A stretch of 55,141 bases of DNA from positions 8,612 to 63,752 of the forward strand of contig JAHBMJ010005851.1 in the NCBI GenBank assembly GCA_018398765.1, given 5' to 3'. Below are positions 11,428 through 21,275 of the stretch, one piece after another (the first letter of the stretch is position 1; every line of letters begins with the position of its first letter). The DNA comes from Chromera velia (taxonomy: Eukaryota; Sar; Chromeraceae). The notes below the pieces were generated by a model. It had not been told where the DNA came from. It was given only the letters and a program-made list of their open reading frames with translations, and searched no databases. A program made the translations under genes and the position numbers.

Positions 11428-13068
11428 ATGAGTGCGTGTGTTTGCGTGTATGTGTGTGAGTGAGTGTGTCAGTGCGTGAGTGTCTGTCTGTCTGTGTCTG
11501 CAGAGATACCGGACGAGGAGAAGTTGGAGAAGATGGACGAGGAACAATTGGAGGAATTGGAGGTCGTCGTGGAGGCAGACTACCAGGCTGGATGCATAAT
11601 CAGGGTCTGTCTGTCTGTTCTTAATTTTTTTTGTTTGTTTGTTTCCCTTTTGGTCTGTCCTTCATTTGGGTGGGTGGGTGGGTGGGCCTGTCTAGAGTAG
11701 TTCTCTTCTTTTTCTTTTTGTGTTTTCGTTTCTTTCTGTATTAACGGTTCCGTCCGGTTCTTTCCTTCTTTCTTTCTATTGTCTCGCGAGAGAAGTGTCG
11801 TGAGGGAGAAAAGAAAACAAAAGACGGCAAGGGGNNNNNNNNNNNNNNNNNNNNNNNNNNNNNNNNNNNNNNNNNNNNNNNNNNNNNNNNNNNNNNNNNN
11901 NNNNNNNNNNNNNNNNNNNNNNNNNNNNNNNNNNNNNNNNNNNNNNNNNNNNNNNNNNNNNNNNNNNNNNNNNNNNNNNNNNNNNNNNNNNNNNNNNNNN
12001 NNNNNNNNNNNNNNNNNNNNNNNNNNNNNNNNNNNNNNNNNNNNNNNNNNNNNNNNNNNNNNNNNNNNNNNNNNNNNNNNNNNNNNNNNNNNNNNNNNNN
12101 NNNNNNNNNNNNNNNNNNNNNNNNNNNNNNNNGGGGGGGGGGGGCACTGAAGTGTGGCTTCTTCCTTCGAATCTAACTACACTGTTCGTCTGGACTCAAT
12201 TAATTGACTTCGGTGACCAAAAAGAGACCGTGCGCATCCATCCATCCGTCTCCTCCCCTTGCTTGCTGCGTCCTTTCCTCCTCCTTCTGGTGGTTACCTG
12301 CAGGAGAAAATCATTCCCCTTGCGGTCAACTGGTTCACAGGTCAGTCAGTCAGTCAGTCAGTATGGATCTTTGCTTCCTTTTTTCTGCCCCCCCCTCGCT
12401 CGAATGATCTGAATACATCGATATCGCTCATGGGTCGTTCGACTGTGTCACCGTCCTGCATGGGGTTCCCTTCCGTGTTCCCTTCCTCTCCTTCTTTTCT
12501 GCCTGATTGATTGCCGTGTGTTGCCTGCCTGCCTTCTTGTTTTGTCTTTTCTTTCTTGGACTAGTGGGTCGGTGGGTCTCTTCTGGGAAACTTTCAGAGA
12601 AGTAAACTGCCGACCAGCGGTGATGTGCTTGCTGTCTTTGCAATGCAAATCTTCCGAGCCAACTCTCTATCTCCCTCCCCTCCCCCCATATCTTGTGCTC
12701 CTTTTTTTTTCTTTTTTCGTCCCTTCTCCTCTTTTGTTTCCAGGGGAGGCTGTGGACTCGGACGTTGACGATGACTCTGATGACTTCGACTTGCACGGAG
12801 ATGATGTCAGTGTGGGGTTTGGAGGGGGGGAGGCAAGTTGGGATAGCTTCTTTTTGTCTGACGTTGTTTCTTTCTTTCTTTCCTCCGCGTTTCTCGTTGT
12901 TTCTTCTGTTCTTCTCTCCCACTTGCTTGTTGTTTCCTCTGCCTAGGTACCTGACTTGCACTGACTGCTTACACAGCTAAACAAACACACCAAATCCACA
13001 ACTCCGCATATTTCTCTTGGCTCTGCTTATTTCTCTTTCCTTGCTGCCTGCCTTTCCCTTTTTTGTCT

Positions 13069-13106
<38 letters not shown>

Positions 13107-13378
13107 GGACGACGACGAAGACGATGAGGATGACGAAGATGAGTCGCCTTCTCCCAAGGTCTGTCTGTCTGTCTCTCAGTCTCTGTCTCAGTGAGCGGTC
13201 TCAGGAACAAAACGAAAACACAATCAATCAATCAACAACACGAAGAGAAAGAAAGACGGAGAGAGAGGAAAAAGAAAAGTTCCACGCAGACTCCGAAGGT
13301 CCGTCCCTCTAAACGAACACCAACCGACTGAATTTCCATCTGCGTGCTCGTCATATCAATCGACTCTCACCTTCTGTC

Positions 13379-13418
<40 letters not shown>

Positions 13419-13529
13419 AAGGGCAAGAAGGGAATGAAGGGAGACGCGGGGGGGAAAGGGGGAAAAGGGGGTCCAGGGGGACCGGGGGGGAAGGGGGGGG
13501 ACAACAAGGAAGAGTGCAAGACGCAGTGA
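5469..13529 (+). CDS. NAP1: nucleosome assembly protein (NAP family histone chaperone), complete, 19 exons, 344 aa
   Basis: NAP proteins bind H2A-H2B and H3-H4 and shuttle and deposit histones. Exons: 5469-5501, 5864-5896, 6125-6199, 6738-6791, 7148-7186, 7517-7570, 7809-7866, 8102-8106, 8495-8574, 8819-8882, 9258-9292, 9999-10069, 10473-10504, 10944-10983, 11504-11604, 12304-12340, 12744-12805, 13108-13158, 13419-13529. All phases close (1035 nt). Family landmarks are in order: AKYQLLYNPLFSK (66-78), LPKFWLKALKNH (98-109), LSYLKDVRF, FEFAENPYFT (150-159), ELQWLPGKDVTKKTI, CPSFFNFF, then EKIIPLAVNWFTGEAV. An acidic tail (273-308), a Gly/Lys-rich segment and a final CKTQ follow. CKTQ fits the CaaX prenylation box known for NAP1 in plants and animals. 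The assembly gap falls inside intron 15. A TGA lies in frame upstream at 5457-5459, and an acceptor just before the ATG suggests a 5' UTR exon. Length is normal for the family. Confidence 0.93.
6239..6326 (+). repeat. perfect 44-bp tandem duplication in a NAP intron
   Basis: The 44-bp unit beginning GTCTTGCTTCTC and ending CCTTTCCGGAG is present twice, head to tail (6239-6282 and 6283-6326), without visible mismatch. It lies in the third NAP intron. The identity of the copies suggests a recent duplication or an assembly artefact. Confidence 0.9.
6446..6562. repeat. compound (CA)n-(GA)n-(GGGA)n microsatellite in a NAP intron
   Basis: A run of CA dinucleotides (about 6450-6491) passes directly into GA repeats and then GGGA/GGAA-type repeats. 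It is mid-intron and of opposite polarity to the (GT)n tracts that precede 3' splice sites elsewhere in this gene. Confidence 0.9.
8102..8106 (+). other. 5-nt microexon (TTCAG) of the NAP gene
   Basis: Exon 7 must end at 7866 (GTC T before GTAAGC), and the next obvious exon starts at 8495 with ATGATCGAA, which would be out of frame. TTCAG, preceded by a pyrimidine tract plus CCCAG and followed by a consensus GTGAGT, restores the frame and gives V-F-Q-M-I-E across the junction, a sensible NAP sequence between the FWLKALKNH and LSYLKDV blocks. Inferred from phase and signals only. Confidence 0.7.
9180..9257 (+). repeat. (CT)n(GT)n tract ending in a 3' splice site
   Basis: TCTCTC repeats pass into GTGTGT repeats and end in GTGTGCAG directly before the exon at 9258. 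The same layout precedes the exons at 11504, 13108 (CT only) and 13419 of this gene, and several exons of the other genes. Confidence 0.85.
11835..12132. other. assembly gap (298 N)
   Basis: Unknown bases between a purine-rich stretch and a G12 run. It falls in the intron between NAP codons IIR (ends 11604) and EKIIP (starts 12304). Because the protein reads through in phase with the expected family sequence, no coding exon need be missing here. Confidence 0.95.
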
Positions 13530-14980
13530 GCAGTGAGGGAGTGAATGAGTGAATGGGCAATTGAACGAATGAATGGTTCTCGTGTCAAGAGGGCGGGCGG
13601 GCCTCTTGTATTTGCCATCTAAACAGAAACAAAAAGGAGAGACAAACAGACCCCGTGAACGTGAGAACATACACCGAATGGAGAGACCAACGAACGGCCA
13701 ACGGAAAAGAAGAAATGGGGGGGCAGGTCAGTGATCGCCCGATGAGCCTGAAATGAAAGAGAAATGAGCGGATGCACAGACATGAAGGAAACGGATGGTG
13801 TGACTCGCCAGACATCTGTCGTGTGGGAGATTCTTTGTCGCTTTGCTCCAACCGTCTTGTTTTGTTTTGTTTTGTTTTGACATGCACGATCGATAGAACC
13901 AGCTGAGGGCTTTGCTGGAATGCCTGTTTTCCTCTGTGCAAGCTGCGAATGAGGAAGCGGTCCTGCTCGATCGTTTCTTCTCCGGTCTGTGTCGCTCACT
14001 CACTCACTTTGTCGTTCAGAGAGCAGACTGGGAGTGCACCTCTTATTGCATGAGGGGACAGAAGAAAAGAGAAGGTGGAGGACCAAAAGGGTAGAACGGG
14101 ATGCATTGGCCTGAATTCTTGCGTGCTCCTTCCTTCCTTCCTGCCTGGGTGGAAGTTCATCTCAGCGCAATTGTCTCCTTACTTCGTTCTGTCCGTTTCC
14201 CTCCCTCCCTTTTTTTGTCTTCGTCGTCGTTCACCCAAAAAATCGCGCATTTGGGTGGGGCATGCATGTGGAATTTCGTCCACCATCTGCACAATCCGTT
14301 CCATTCCTTCTGTCCGCCCCTTCAAAATTCAGGGCTTTCCTTCCTTCCTTCCTTCCTTCCTGATGAAGATCGAGGCACTCGAGACAGAACTTCACTTCTA
14401 TTGTTGACGAGGCCCGCGCACACAGACAGCCTTCTGTTTACGGTGTCACTTCTGTGTCCACTGCGACAGTGACCTCTAGATTACCCCCTTTTTTGCCAGT
14501 GTCGATCCGCCTGCCCTTCGCTACCCTTCCCTCTGCATTCCCCGCGGTGCCCCCCCTCTCCTCTTCGTTCGTCTTTCAGCAGTTGCGCCTGCTCCCCCGA
14601 AGCAAGAGACGTGAACCCTGTCAGTGATCGAACGGGTGTAGCGGGTCTGTTTGGTGTTTCTCTCGTCCGATCAGTGGGCCAACTGTGTAATCAATCGTCC
14701 TCCGACCTCAACTGAGTTCATGCACGTATGAGCCCGAAAAGCTGGGCGCATTGAAACAATGTGAAACTTGACAGCCAACTAAAAATATTTGAAAAACATC
14801 TACTAAAACTATGTATATCTATATATAAATATAAGTGTTTAATGATTGTAATAACATGTTTGGGATATAAAATTCGATCTACATGAAACTTCACAAAAAT
14901 CCAAAAAACATATATATGTTTTGGAGTATATAAATCTAGATATGAAGGAATGAAAAAATGAATAGATGGATGACTATAGC
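13530..14980. other. spacer downstream of the NAP gene, no gene seen
   Basis: It begins with GAAT-type repeats just after the stop codon (about 13530-13575) and should include the NAP 3' UTR. No exon chain with family similarity was found on either strand. Small CTTC repeats occur at 14340-14360, and the final 230 bases (14750-14980) are AT-rich, next to the retroelement. Confidence 0.5.
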
Positions 14981-15306
14981 TGTTGGAGCCTGGCTCCTGG
15001 TAGTCCATGTTGATGCAAGTGTTCTCCAAGATCTTAACTTTATGTCAAGAAGCGGTTTTTTATATTTATAAGGAATTCACGTGTCAGAACAGAGTTCGGG
15101 GAGGAGGGGACAAGCAAATACGGCGCGGAATGCGCCTCTCCTTAAATAAGTCAATGTGGATCGATCAGTTTCTCCTACACGGTGTATGCACAGTTTATAG
15201 TATTGCAGATTTGCACAGCTTGTAGCGCGCTGAGCCCAGGCCAAAGTCCCTGGGTCCGTGGCCGTAAAAGGCCGGCGTCAATCGACCCCCGATGCAATCT
15301 CCAACA
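14981..15306 (-). repeat. downstream (3') LTR of the copia element
   Basis: Similar over about 240 bp (15067-15306) to 20849-21275 once the MITE there is removed. Inner end reads TGTTGGAGATTGC on the minus strand, next to a purine-rich tract. The outer 86 bp (14981-15066) have no clear match in the other LTR, so that boundary is tentative. Confidence 0.75.
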
Positions 15307-15307
15307 A

Positions 15308-15739
15308 TCACCCCCTGACTCGAATATTCATAGGAGAGTCACCTCTTTTCTTAGCTTTTGATCGACATGTCTTTGCGAAATCTACTATTCCTCTCTTCAC
15401 ATGCACTTCCTTCTTCGCTTCAACCTGAGGTGTTTGACTCCCTCTCTCCTTTTCCAACTTGTACTTCGTGTCTCTGTCTGCCCGCTGCCGATCAGTAGAA
15501 ACCCCAAGCACCCGCGCTTTCAACGCTCTCAGCTCCTGGCAGTGCTGCACATACTTTAACAATCTATCTATCTGAGGCTCTCGCTTCGAATATCCACTCT
15601 CCAATTGCTTTATGAGAGGAGCGTTGTCTGTATAAATCTCTACCTCCAGCGGCTTTATCCACAACGCCTCTGCAAGATGCTTCCATTGAAAAGATTGTTT
15701 CACACCATCTACAAGCGCACAAAGCTCTGCAGAGGTCAA
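15308..15739 (-). pseudogene. copia RNase H fragment
   Basis: A 143-codon frame opens with TSAELCALVDGVKQSFQWK and contains EIYTDNAPLIKQL, the usual copia RNase H pattern in which a Glu-containing helix is followed by a YTDN block with catalytic Asp. The next block upstream on this strand, VDAAYSLSC with FGAYLVNKK (16063-15773), supplies the first Asp but lies in another frame. RNase H is therefore split by at least one frameshift. Confidence 0.8.
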
Positions 15740-15772
15740 AGAAATCAGCTTCCTTTTGATTCGTTTGCTCTT

Positions 15773-17330
15773 CTATACCACCAGATTTGTTCTTCTCATT
15801 CCCTCAATCTTTTCCTTCTTGTTAACCAAGTAAGCCCCAAAGCCTTCTCTTCCTTCACAACAGGAAAGAGAATACGCAGCATCCACAAACAAAACAAACT
15901 TCGGATCAATCACGCCCTTAAAACGCAAACTGTCATTCTTTTTACGAGTTCTGATGAGGGCAAGCAAAGCAGTAACAAGCTTCGAACCAGGCTGAGTCGG
16001 GCAGGAACTGTAACGAAATAACTCACTGAAAACAAAAGCAAGATCGGCAGACGTCCAACACACCTAACCAAGCATACCCATCACTTTCATCATCACCGCA
16101 ACCAGGTCTTCTTCTTTTCTCTTCTTCCCTCTCTTCATTCAGCATCTTAGGGGAAAGAGACTTGTGAGACAAATCGTCTGTCTGAACAGGAATTGACTTC
16201 AAGTATGCCTCCTGGCTAATCTCAAACCCGTTTTCATTCTTTCTCACCTCCAAACCCGTGTAGCCCATTTCACCCCCCGCAGAGAGAATTTCTGGCTCAT
16301 TTATCTTCAAACGCTGTCTCAAAGGTTCAAAGTTACGAGCAGAGTCGGCAGAGAAAATGAGTAAATCATCAACGTGAACAGCCATCACTGCTTTCACCTT
16401 CTTCTCTTCATCCTTCAACACAAAGATGCTCTCAACGATTTCCTCCCATCCTTTTTCTGCTGTAACCTGTTTGAAATACTTTCTATACAGATGAGAGACA
16501 TCTAGCTTTCAATCCATACATGGCTCTCTCTAGCTGACCGATAACTCCAGATGTGAATCCTTCTGGGAAACCCGTCGGGACGCGTCTTGGCAGCTGCATA
16601 AACACCTCATCATGAATGGATGCAGTCAGGAACGCAGTGCGTACATCTGACTTACCGATCGTCTACCCTTGACTGGATGCAAACGTAAAGCAAACCAAAA
16701 GAGCCCACCAAGCAGCTGTTCCACTGTACGTCTCAAGGTTCTTTCGGTCATCTTGAAATCCTTTATACACAAGACGGGCTTTCGGCTTTCTCTCTTTCCC
16801 TTTCATTTTCTATGTCAGTACCCATCTAGTTTTTATTGCTCTTCTCTTCTGTGGTATTCTTACTCTGTTTATTTTCAACACTTTATTCTCCTCACAGCTT
16901 TTCAATTCCCTTTGCATCGCTTCATCAAAGAGGCCTTTCTCTACCTCCTCTTTCTTTATATCAATGTGCCCCTTCCTTGGGTTCACATGCTTCATCATCT
17001 GGTCGACCACTTTCTTATCCACCACAAGTCTCTGTGGCGCCTTCCTAAATCTATTTCCTTCTTTCCTCTTTTTCTTCCTTTCACCTTCCTTACTACCACC
17101 CTATGCTCCCTGCACCCTCTTCCTTTCCTGTGCTCCCTGCACTTTCTTATCTTCCTATGCTTCCTGCACTCCCTCCGTTTCTCTGCTACCTTACTGCTCT
17201 CCTTCACGTACAAGAAAACTAGCAAAGGCTGCGGCCCCCCCAGACTCCCCAAGCAAGTTGAGGCCAAAGAATGAATTGTTATCTAGAATGTCTGGCAGGA
17301 TGACTTCTCCTTCTTCCTCTTTTTCTGCTG
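15773..17330 (-). pseudogene. copia reverse transcriptase, frameshifted
   Basis: Recognisable pieces occur in the right order but in different frames. FDEAMQRELKSCEEN and AIKTRWVLT (17025-16810) match the start of copia RT. KAVMAVHVDDLLIFS (about 16390-16345) is the VDD catalytic loop, followed by MGYTGLEVRKNENGFEISQ. VDAAYSLSC (about 15880) begins RNase H. Stretches between them cannot be read continuously. Nothing suggests a functional enzyme. Confidence 0.8.
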
Positions 17331-17403
17331 GCTGTGCTGCCTCAACAGGTTCGCGACCCTGCTCTGACTGCTTTTCCTTTTCCTCTCCACCCCCCACCCC
17401 CTG

Positions 17404-18590
17404 CTACGGACCTCGCAACTCCAGTTGGCCTGCCTGAAGTTGAGAACCTGCTGCAAATGGAGGAGAGAAAGGGATAGGTGCAGAAACAGAAGACATAGAC
17501 TCTCCCACAATACGATCCAGCTGCTTGACGGCCGCTGACGGAACAGAGTCGGGAAAGATTGCGGCCTGCGACTTGGAGGAGGAGACAACAGCTTCAGGGT
17601 CTGCACCCCCTGCAGCAAAAACATCGACTTCTCTGTCTTCATCGACATCAAAATCAAAAAAACGATTAACATCGTCAGCAGATGCAGCTGCTGACCCAGA
17701 CACTCCATTCAAAAAGTCAGAAAACACATTCAAACCATACCATTCAATCAAAGACACAGCACTTGGATGTACATGCAAAGGTTTCCATCCTTTTTCACTA
17801 TCTGTCTTCATAAGAACACACACGACAGAGTCGCTTTCAACTCCAGCAAAGAACCCTTCCTTTCCCCTGATAGGCACAGCAGAAGAGGGAATCGGACAAG
17901 GGTCAGTCACAAAAACATAATCACCGATAGAGATGGGGAAAATGGGATGAACAGCCTCAACACCACACATAGACGCATTGGGCGACTTACCCGTTGTAGA
18001 CAAAACATATTCATTCAAAAAATCAATCACTTTGCACAATATTTCGGCAAATTCAAATCCGTAAGCAACTTTCAGAGCAATCTTTTCACTGTATGATTCA
18101 TTTTCTCTACTTGCGCTTGAGACTGGGGAGTGTAGATGCTTCTTTTCTTATAAAAAATAGACTCCTGATCACATATATGCTCGTACTGTCCCTTCTTTTC
18201 ACCCACAAATTCTCTTCTATTGTCAGTACAAACCGTTGCAGGCTTTCCTTTGACTTTCAGCTTCTCACCCAGTCTCTCCCATCTTCTTATCCATGCAGTC
18301 AGATGTCTTACTGCCTTCCCTTTTGAAGGCAGAACCATACCAGAAACAAAACGAGTTGCAGCATCGACAATCAAAGACACAGGGGTACCACCAGGTAAAA
18401 ACATGATATCCTGATAAATGACTTCATTGAATTTCTTTGCTTGCACGCCTTCCTGGTTCTTCTGAAGAATACGATGCATCATAGCATTCATATGCTTGCA
18501 CTGTCTGCACACATGCTTCACTTGATTACACGCCTCTCTGCTTACATGCGACACAATACCTTTCTTTTTCATTGTTTCATACAGTTGCAC
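17404..18590 (-). pseudogene. copia integrase with C-terminal region, two frames
   Basis: The upstream part (18590-18072) has the zinc-binding tail CNQVKHVCRQCKHM and core blocks YQDIMFL, VCTDNRREF and YTPQSQAQVEKMNH. These line up with the Asp, Asp and Glu of the copia integrase core; the second block has R where family members usually have G (TDNGREF). The downstream frame (18039-17404) starts VIDFLNEYVLSTTGKSP and continues through HPIFPISIGDYVFV, typical of the integrase C-terminal region, then an acidic Ser/Pro-rich spacer. The two pieces are in different frames, so the gene is broken. Confidence 0.8.
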
Positions 18591-18737
18591 ACCAGTCGCA
18601 TGCCTAAATCTCTTATGTTACATCAAAACCTCACTTGCACTCATTTGACCTTCAGAAGGGAAGCTCACCCTCCACGATCGATGCGCACCTAACCGAATTG
18701 GCGGTCGCTCCTCCGGGGCCCCTTTCTGACCTTCATG

Positions 18738-19218
18738 CTACAAAAATGCCCACTCACGTGCAAGAGGTCTATCCTTCCTATTTATGTTCAAACACACACG
18801 AAGGGGGCCATGCTTCACTGCCGGACTCTTTGACTGCACCCCTCTATGCACACTCAAAACCAGAACGCCTTCCTCCTCTTTCATATACGCACGAAAACTG
18901 CCACCCCTTTTTTCAGGGAGCTCCACCCAGAATGGCTCATGCACTTTCTGCAAGCGGAGACCATGCACACTCACAAGAGAGACTGGCACAGACCGAGAGA
19001 AAGCTCCATCCAAACGTGCCATCCTCCTACCTCCATCCACACACTTGACTCCAGGGAGTTTCAGTCACGTCGCTCTTTACTCGTACGACGTTTCCTTTAA
19101 CCCCCACAAACTCACTGTCCGTCTCCCTCACCTCAACCCCACAGGACTCGACATCTCTGCCAAAGAAATGCCGGCTGCATCTAGAATCAACCACCGGCTT
19201 CTTCATCACCCATTTCAT
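18738..19218 (-). pseudogene. copia protease remnant
   Basis: The reading WVMKKPVVDSRCSRHFFG (19215-19160) aligns with the copia aspartic protease motif in which an invariant D-S-G-A-S precedes a conserved His. Here Gly is replaced by Arg and Ala by Cys, which should abolish activity. A second frame (19040-18738) continues towards the integrase. Confidence 0.65.
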
Positions 19219-19422
19219 TCCACCTCCTCTCGCTCCACCTGCATGCCCCTTAGCGTGTGGTCACAGTTTTATCACGTCCTGCCCGGGACGGCTCTCCCCC
19301 TCTTCTTCAGCAAGCAACGCAAAGCGATTGGAAACCCGCACACCGGAGAAATGCGCTACACTCTGCACCTCCGAGTATGGTCATCTCCCTCCTTCTCCTC
19401 CAGAGAAGGACGAGGAAGACTG

Positions 19423-19449
19423 CTGCTGCTGCTGCTGCTGCTATTGCTG
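19423..19449 (+). repeat. (CTG)n microsatellite inside the gag/protease remnant
   Basis: About eight CTG/CTA triplets, read as CAG on the sense strand of the element. A typical slippage site. Confidence 0.8.
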
Positions 19450-19638
19450 GCTTCTGTTGGGATCTTGGCTGGGAGGAGGGGGAACCCAAGGGCGAAGCTC
19501 GATTCTGGGCTGCCCCGCACGCTTGCGCGCACAGTTCTTCTCGAAGTAGGTCGTGTTTTAGCACCACCAGCACCTTTTTGATCCCCACGGCTGCTGCTGT
19601 TGTTGAGGGGGAGACTGCTGGGAGGAGCGCTAACCGTT

Positions 19639-20805
19639 CTATCTATTCCCCTGATTTTTGAATCCACCAGATCCCCGACTCCATCTCTGCTGGCCTCTGA
19701 AGGCTCTCTCTCTGCCCCCACTCTGCCTCTGTCTCGCCTTGATCTCTGCATCCCGATTAAAGGACGCGAACCACTCGAGCTCCTTCTTCAGAGTGGCATA
19801 GTCAATCTGTCTGAGATCCAGCTGCCCCTCTAATCGAGAAAGTTTCGATCTGAGGGAGTTGACGAGCTTCATACGCTGGTCGTCCGTGAGGGCGTTGATG
19901 ATCATGATGACTTTGGAGGGATCTGCGATTTCCCACTCCGCGTCGTTGGAATCGAGGAGGAGATCCTCGAGTCCCTGGTCGATCTTCGCGAACGACAGCA
20001 CCACACCGCTCGGGATGACGACACGACCGTTCCGATCACGGTGGTCGAGGAACCATGGGAAGACCTGCACACGCTCCTGCACAGCTAGCTGCATTGCCAG
20101 CAGAGTTGAGGAATACTCCTGCTTCATCTTCTCTACAATATCCTCAGGATTCATCCGCTTCCATCTCCATCTCTTCACATCTCTCCTAAAGGCCCAAGCA
20201 TTACTTCCTGCCTTGTTCAGCACGACGATGATGTTGGATCTCCACTCCTCTGTCGAGTGTAAGTACTTCCTTTGCAAGTACACATTGGAAAACTCCCCCC
20301 ACTGCGACACAAAGTCGACAATCTCCTTCTTTCCAGCGAACTTTGGGCAGGCGGTCAGGTCCACTTTCTTCGACTGTTTCGACGATCTCTTCTTCCTGCG
20401 AGCGGAACCCACTCTCTGAGCTGCAGAGTAGCGGAAAGACGCAATACCATCGGAAGATTCACTTACATCAGACGAGTTAGAGTGGGAGGAGGACGGGTCT
20501 TTGTCCGAGAAGAAAGCCACAGTCACTGTATCGAAGGGCTTTCGGACTTTCTAAGCCTGAATGGCTCCAGGCGCAAACAGAGAAACAAGGGCAATTCTTT
20601 CTTTCTTCTCCACCACTGCGGCACTGGTTCGACTGAGTAGAATCCATTTATTTAACAAGTCTTCTACTCTCTCCTCCCGCTGGCCTGCAGGCGCAGCATC
20701 TCTTCAATCGAACTCTGCACTGAGTCTGAATACTTTAGTGCTGATCGGTTCAAGGGCGTCATTGAGTAAGCCCCTGAAAAAGCTTTTCATGTCTTCAAAG
20801 TTCAT
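19639..20805 (-). pseudogene. copia gag-like gene, interrupted
   Basis: The likely start is ATG at 20805 (MNFEDMKSFFRGLLND), but that frame ends at a TGA after about 33 codons. The main 295-codon frame (20526-19639) contains LTACPKFAGKKEIVDFVSQW and a helical central part, then ends in an Arg/Gly/Gln-rich tail (RERAFRGQQRWSRGSGG), as in nucleic-acid-binding gag C-termini. No zinc knuckle was identified with confidence. Confidence 0.7.
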
Positions 20806-20848
20806 CTTGACAATAAAGTGGCAACAAATCAGAGACTGACACACTGAT

Positions 20849-21275
20849 CTATAAGGACTTTATGTATCAGAACAGAGTTCGGGGAGGAAGAGATGAGCAA
20901 ATGTGCCTCTTCTTCAATAAGTCAATATGGATCGATCAGTTTCTCCTACACGGTGCATACACAGTTTGTAGTGTTGCAGATTTGCACAGCTTGTAGCGTG
21001 TTGAGCCCAGGCCGAAATCCCTGGGTCCGCTATGCTGCATGCACTCCTAAATTTTTGGGAGAGCCTCTTTAAAAAGTGAATTTTATGGTTTTTAAAGGGG
21101 TTTTTAGCGCGGTTTTAGGGGGGTTTTTGCCCCTCAGAAGAAGACTTCTTGCCTATAAATGAATTTTTGGCAGCTCATAACCAAAATGTGAACCAATGGT
21201 TCATGAGTGCATGCAGTGCAGGGTCCGCGGCCGTAAAAGGCCGGTATCAATCGATCCCAGACGCAATCTCCAACA
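20849..21275 (-). repeat. upstream (5') LTR of the copia element, split by a MITE
   Basis: Matches the left LTR before 21030 and after 21220. The right edge ends ACGCAATCTCCAACA. Removing the 190-bp insert and one copy of its 8-bp duplication restores a sequence collinear with 15067-15306. Confidence 0.8.
21031..21220. mobile_element. 190-bp MITE with 8-bp target-site duplication
   Basis: The insert interrupts the LTR and is flanked on both sides by GGGTCCGC (21023-21030 and 21221-21228), where the other LTR has a single GGGTCCGT. The ends are inverted: the left edge carries CTGCATGCACTC, the right edge its complement GAGTGCATGCAG, with 4 mismatch-prone outer bases. It has no coding capacity. 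An 8-bp duplication is typical of hAT-type transposition, but the terminal sequence alone does not settle the superfamily. Confidence 0.85.

Larger units (their letters stand above)
14981..21275 (-). mobile_element. degenerate Ty1/copia LTR retrotransposon, about 6.3 kb
   Basis: Read on the minus strand the order is gag (20805-19639), protease (about 19.2-18.7 kb), integrase (18590-17404), reverse transcriptase (about 17.3-16.0 kb), RNase H (15739-15308). This order defines copia elements. Matching LTR sequences flank it: 15067-15306 on the left, about 20849-21275 on the right (interrupted by a MITE). They share CAGAACAGAGTTCGGGGAGG, GATCGATCAGTTTCTCCTAC and the terminal TCTCCAACA. A purine-rich stretch (minus-strand AGGGGGTGAT) directly abuts the inner edge of the left LTR, as expected of a polypurine tract. 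The left LTR may extend to 14981, where TGTTGGA mirrors the other end's TCCAACA. The right LTR lacks an equivalent, so outer ends and target duplication are not settled. The coding part is broken into many frames, so the copy is dead. Confidence 0.88.

Noticed and set aside
11779-12150. Open frames spanning the N run
   Set aside because: They consist mostly of unknown bases; the NAP model shows this is intron.
14718-15029. 103-codon minus-strand frame in AT-rich DNA beside the copia LTR
   Set aside because: Composition is that of AT-rich spacer (Ile/Tyr/His/Phe-rich) and it overlaps the LTR edge.
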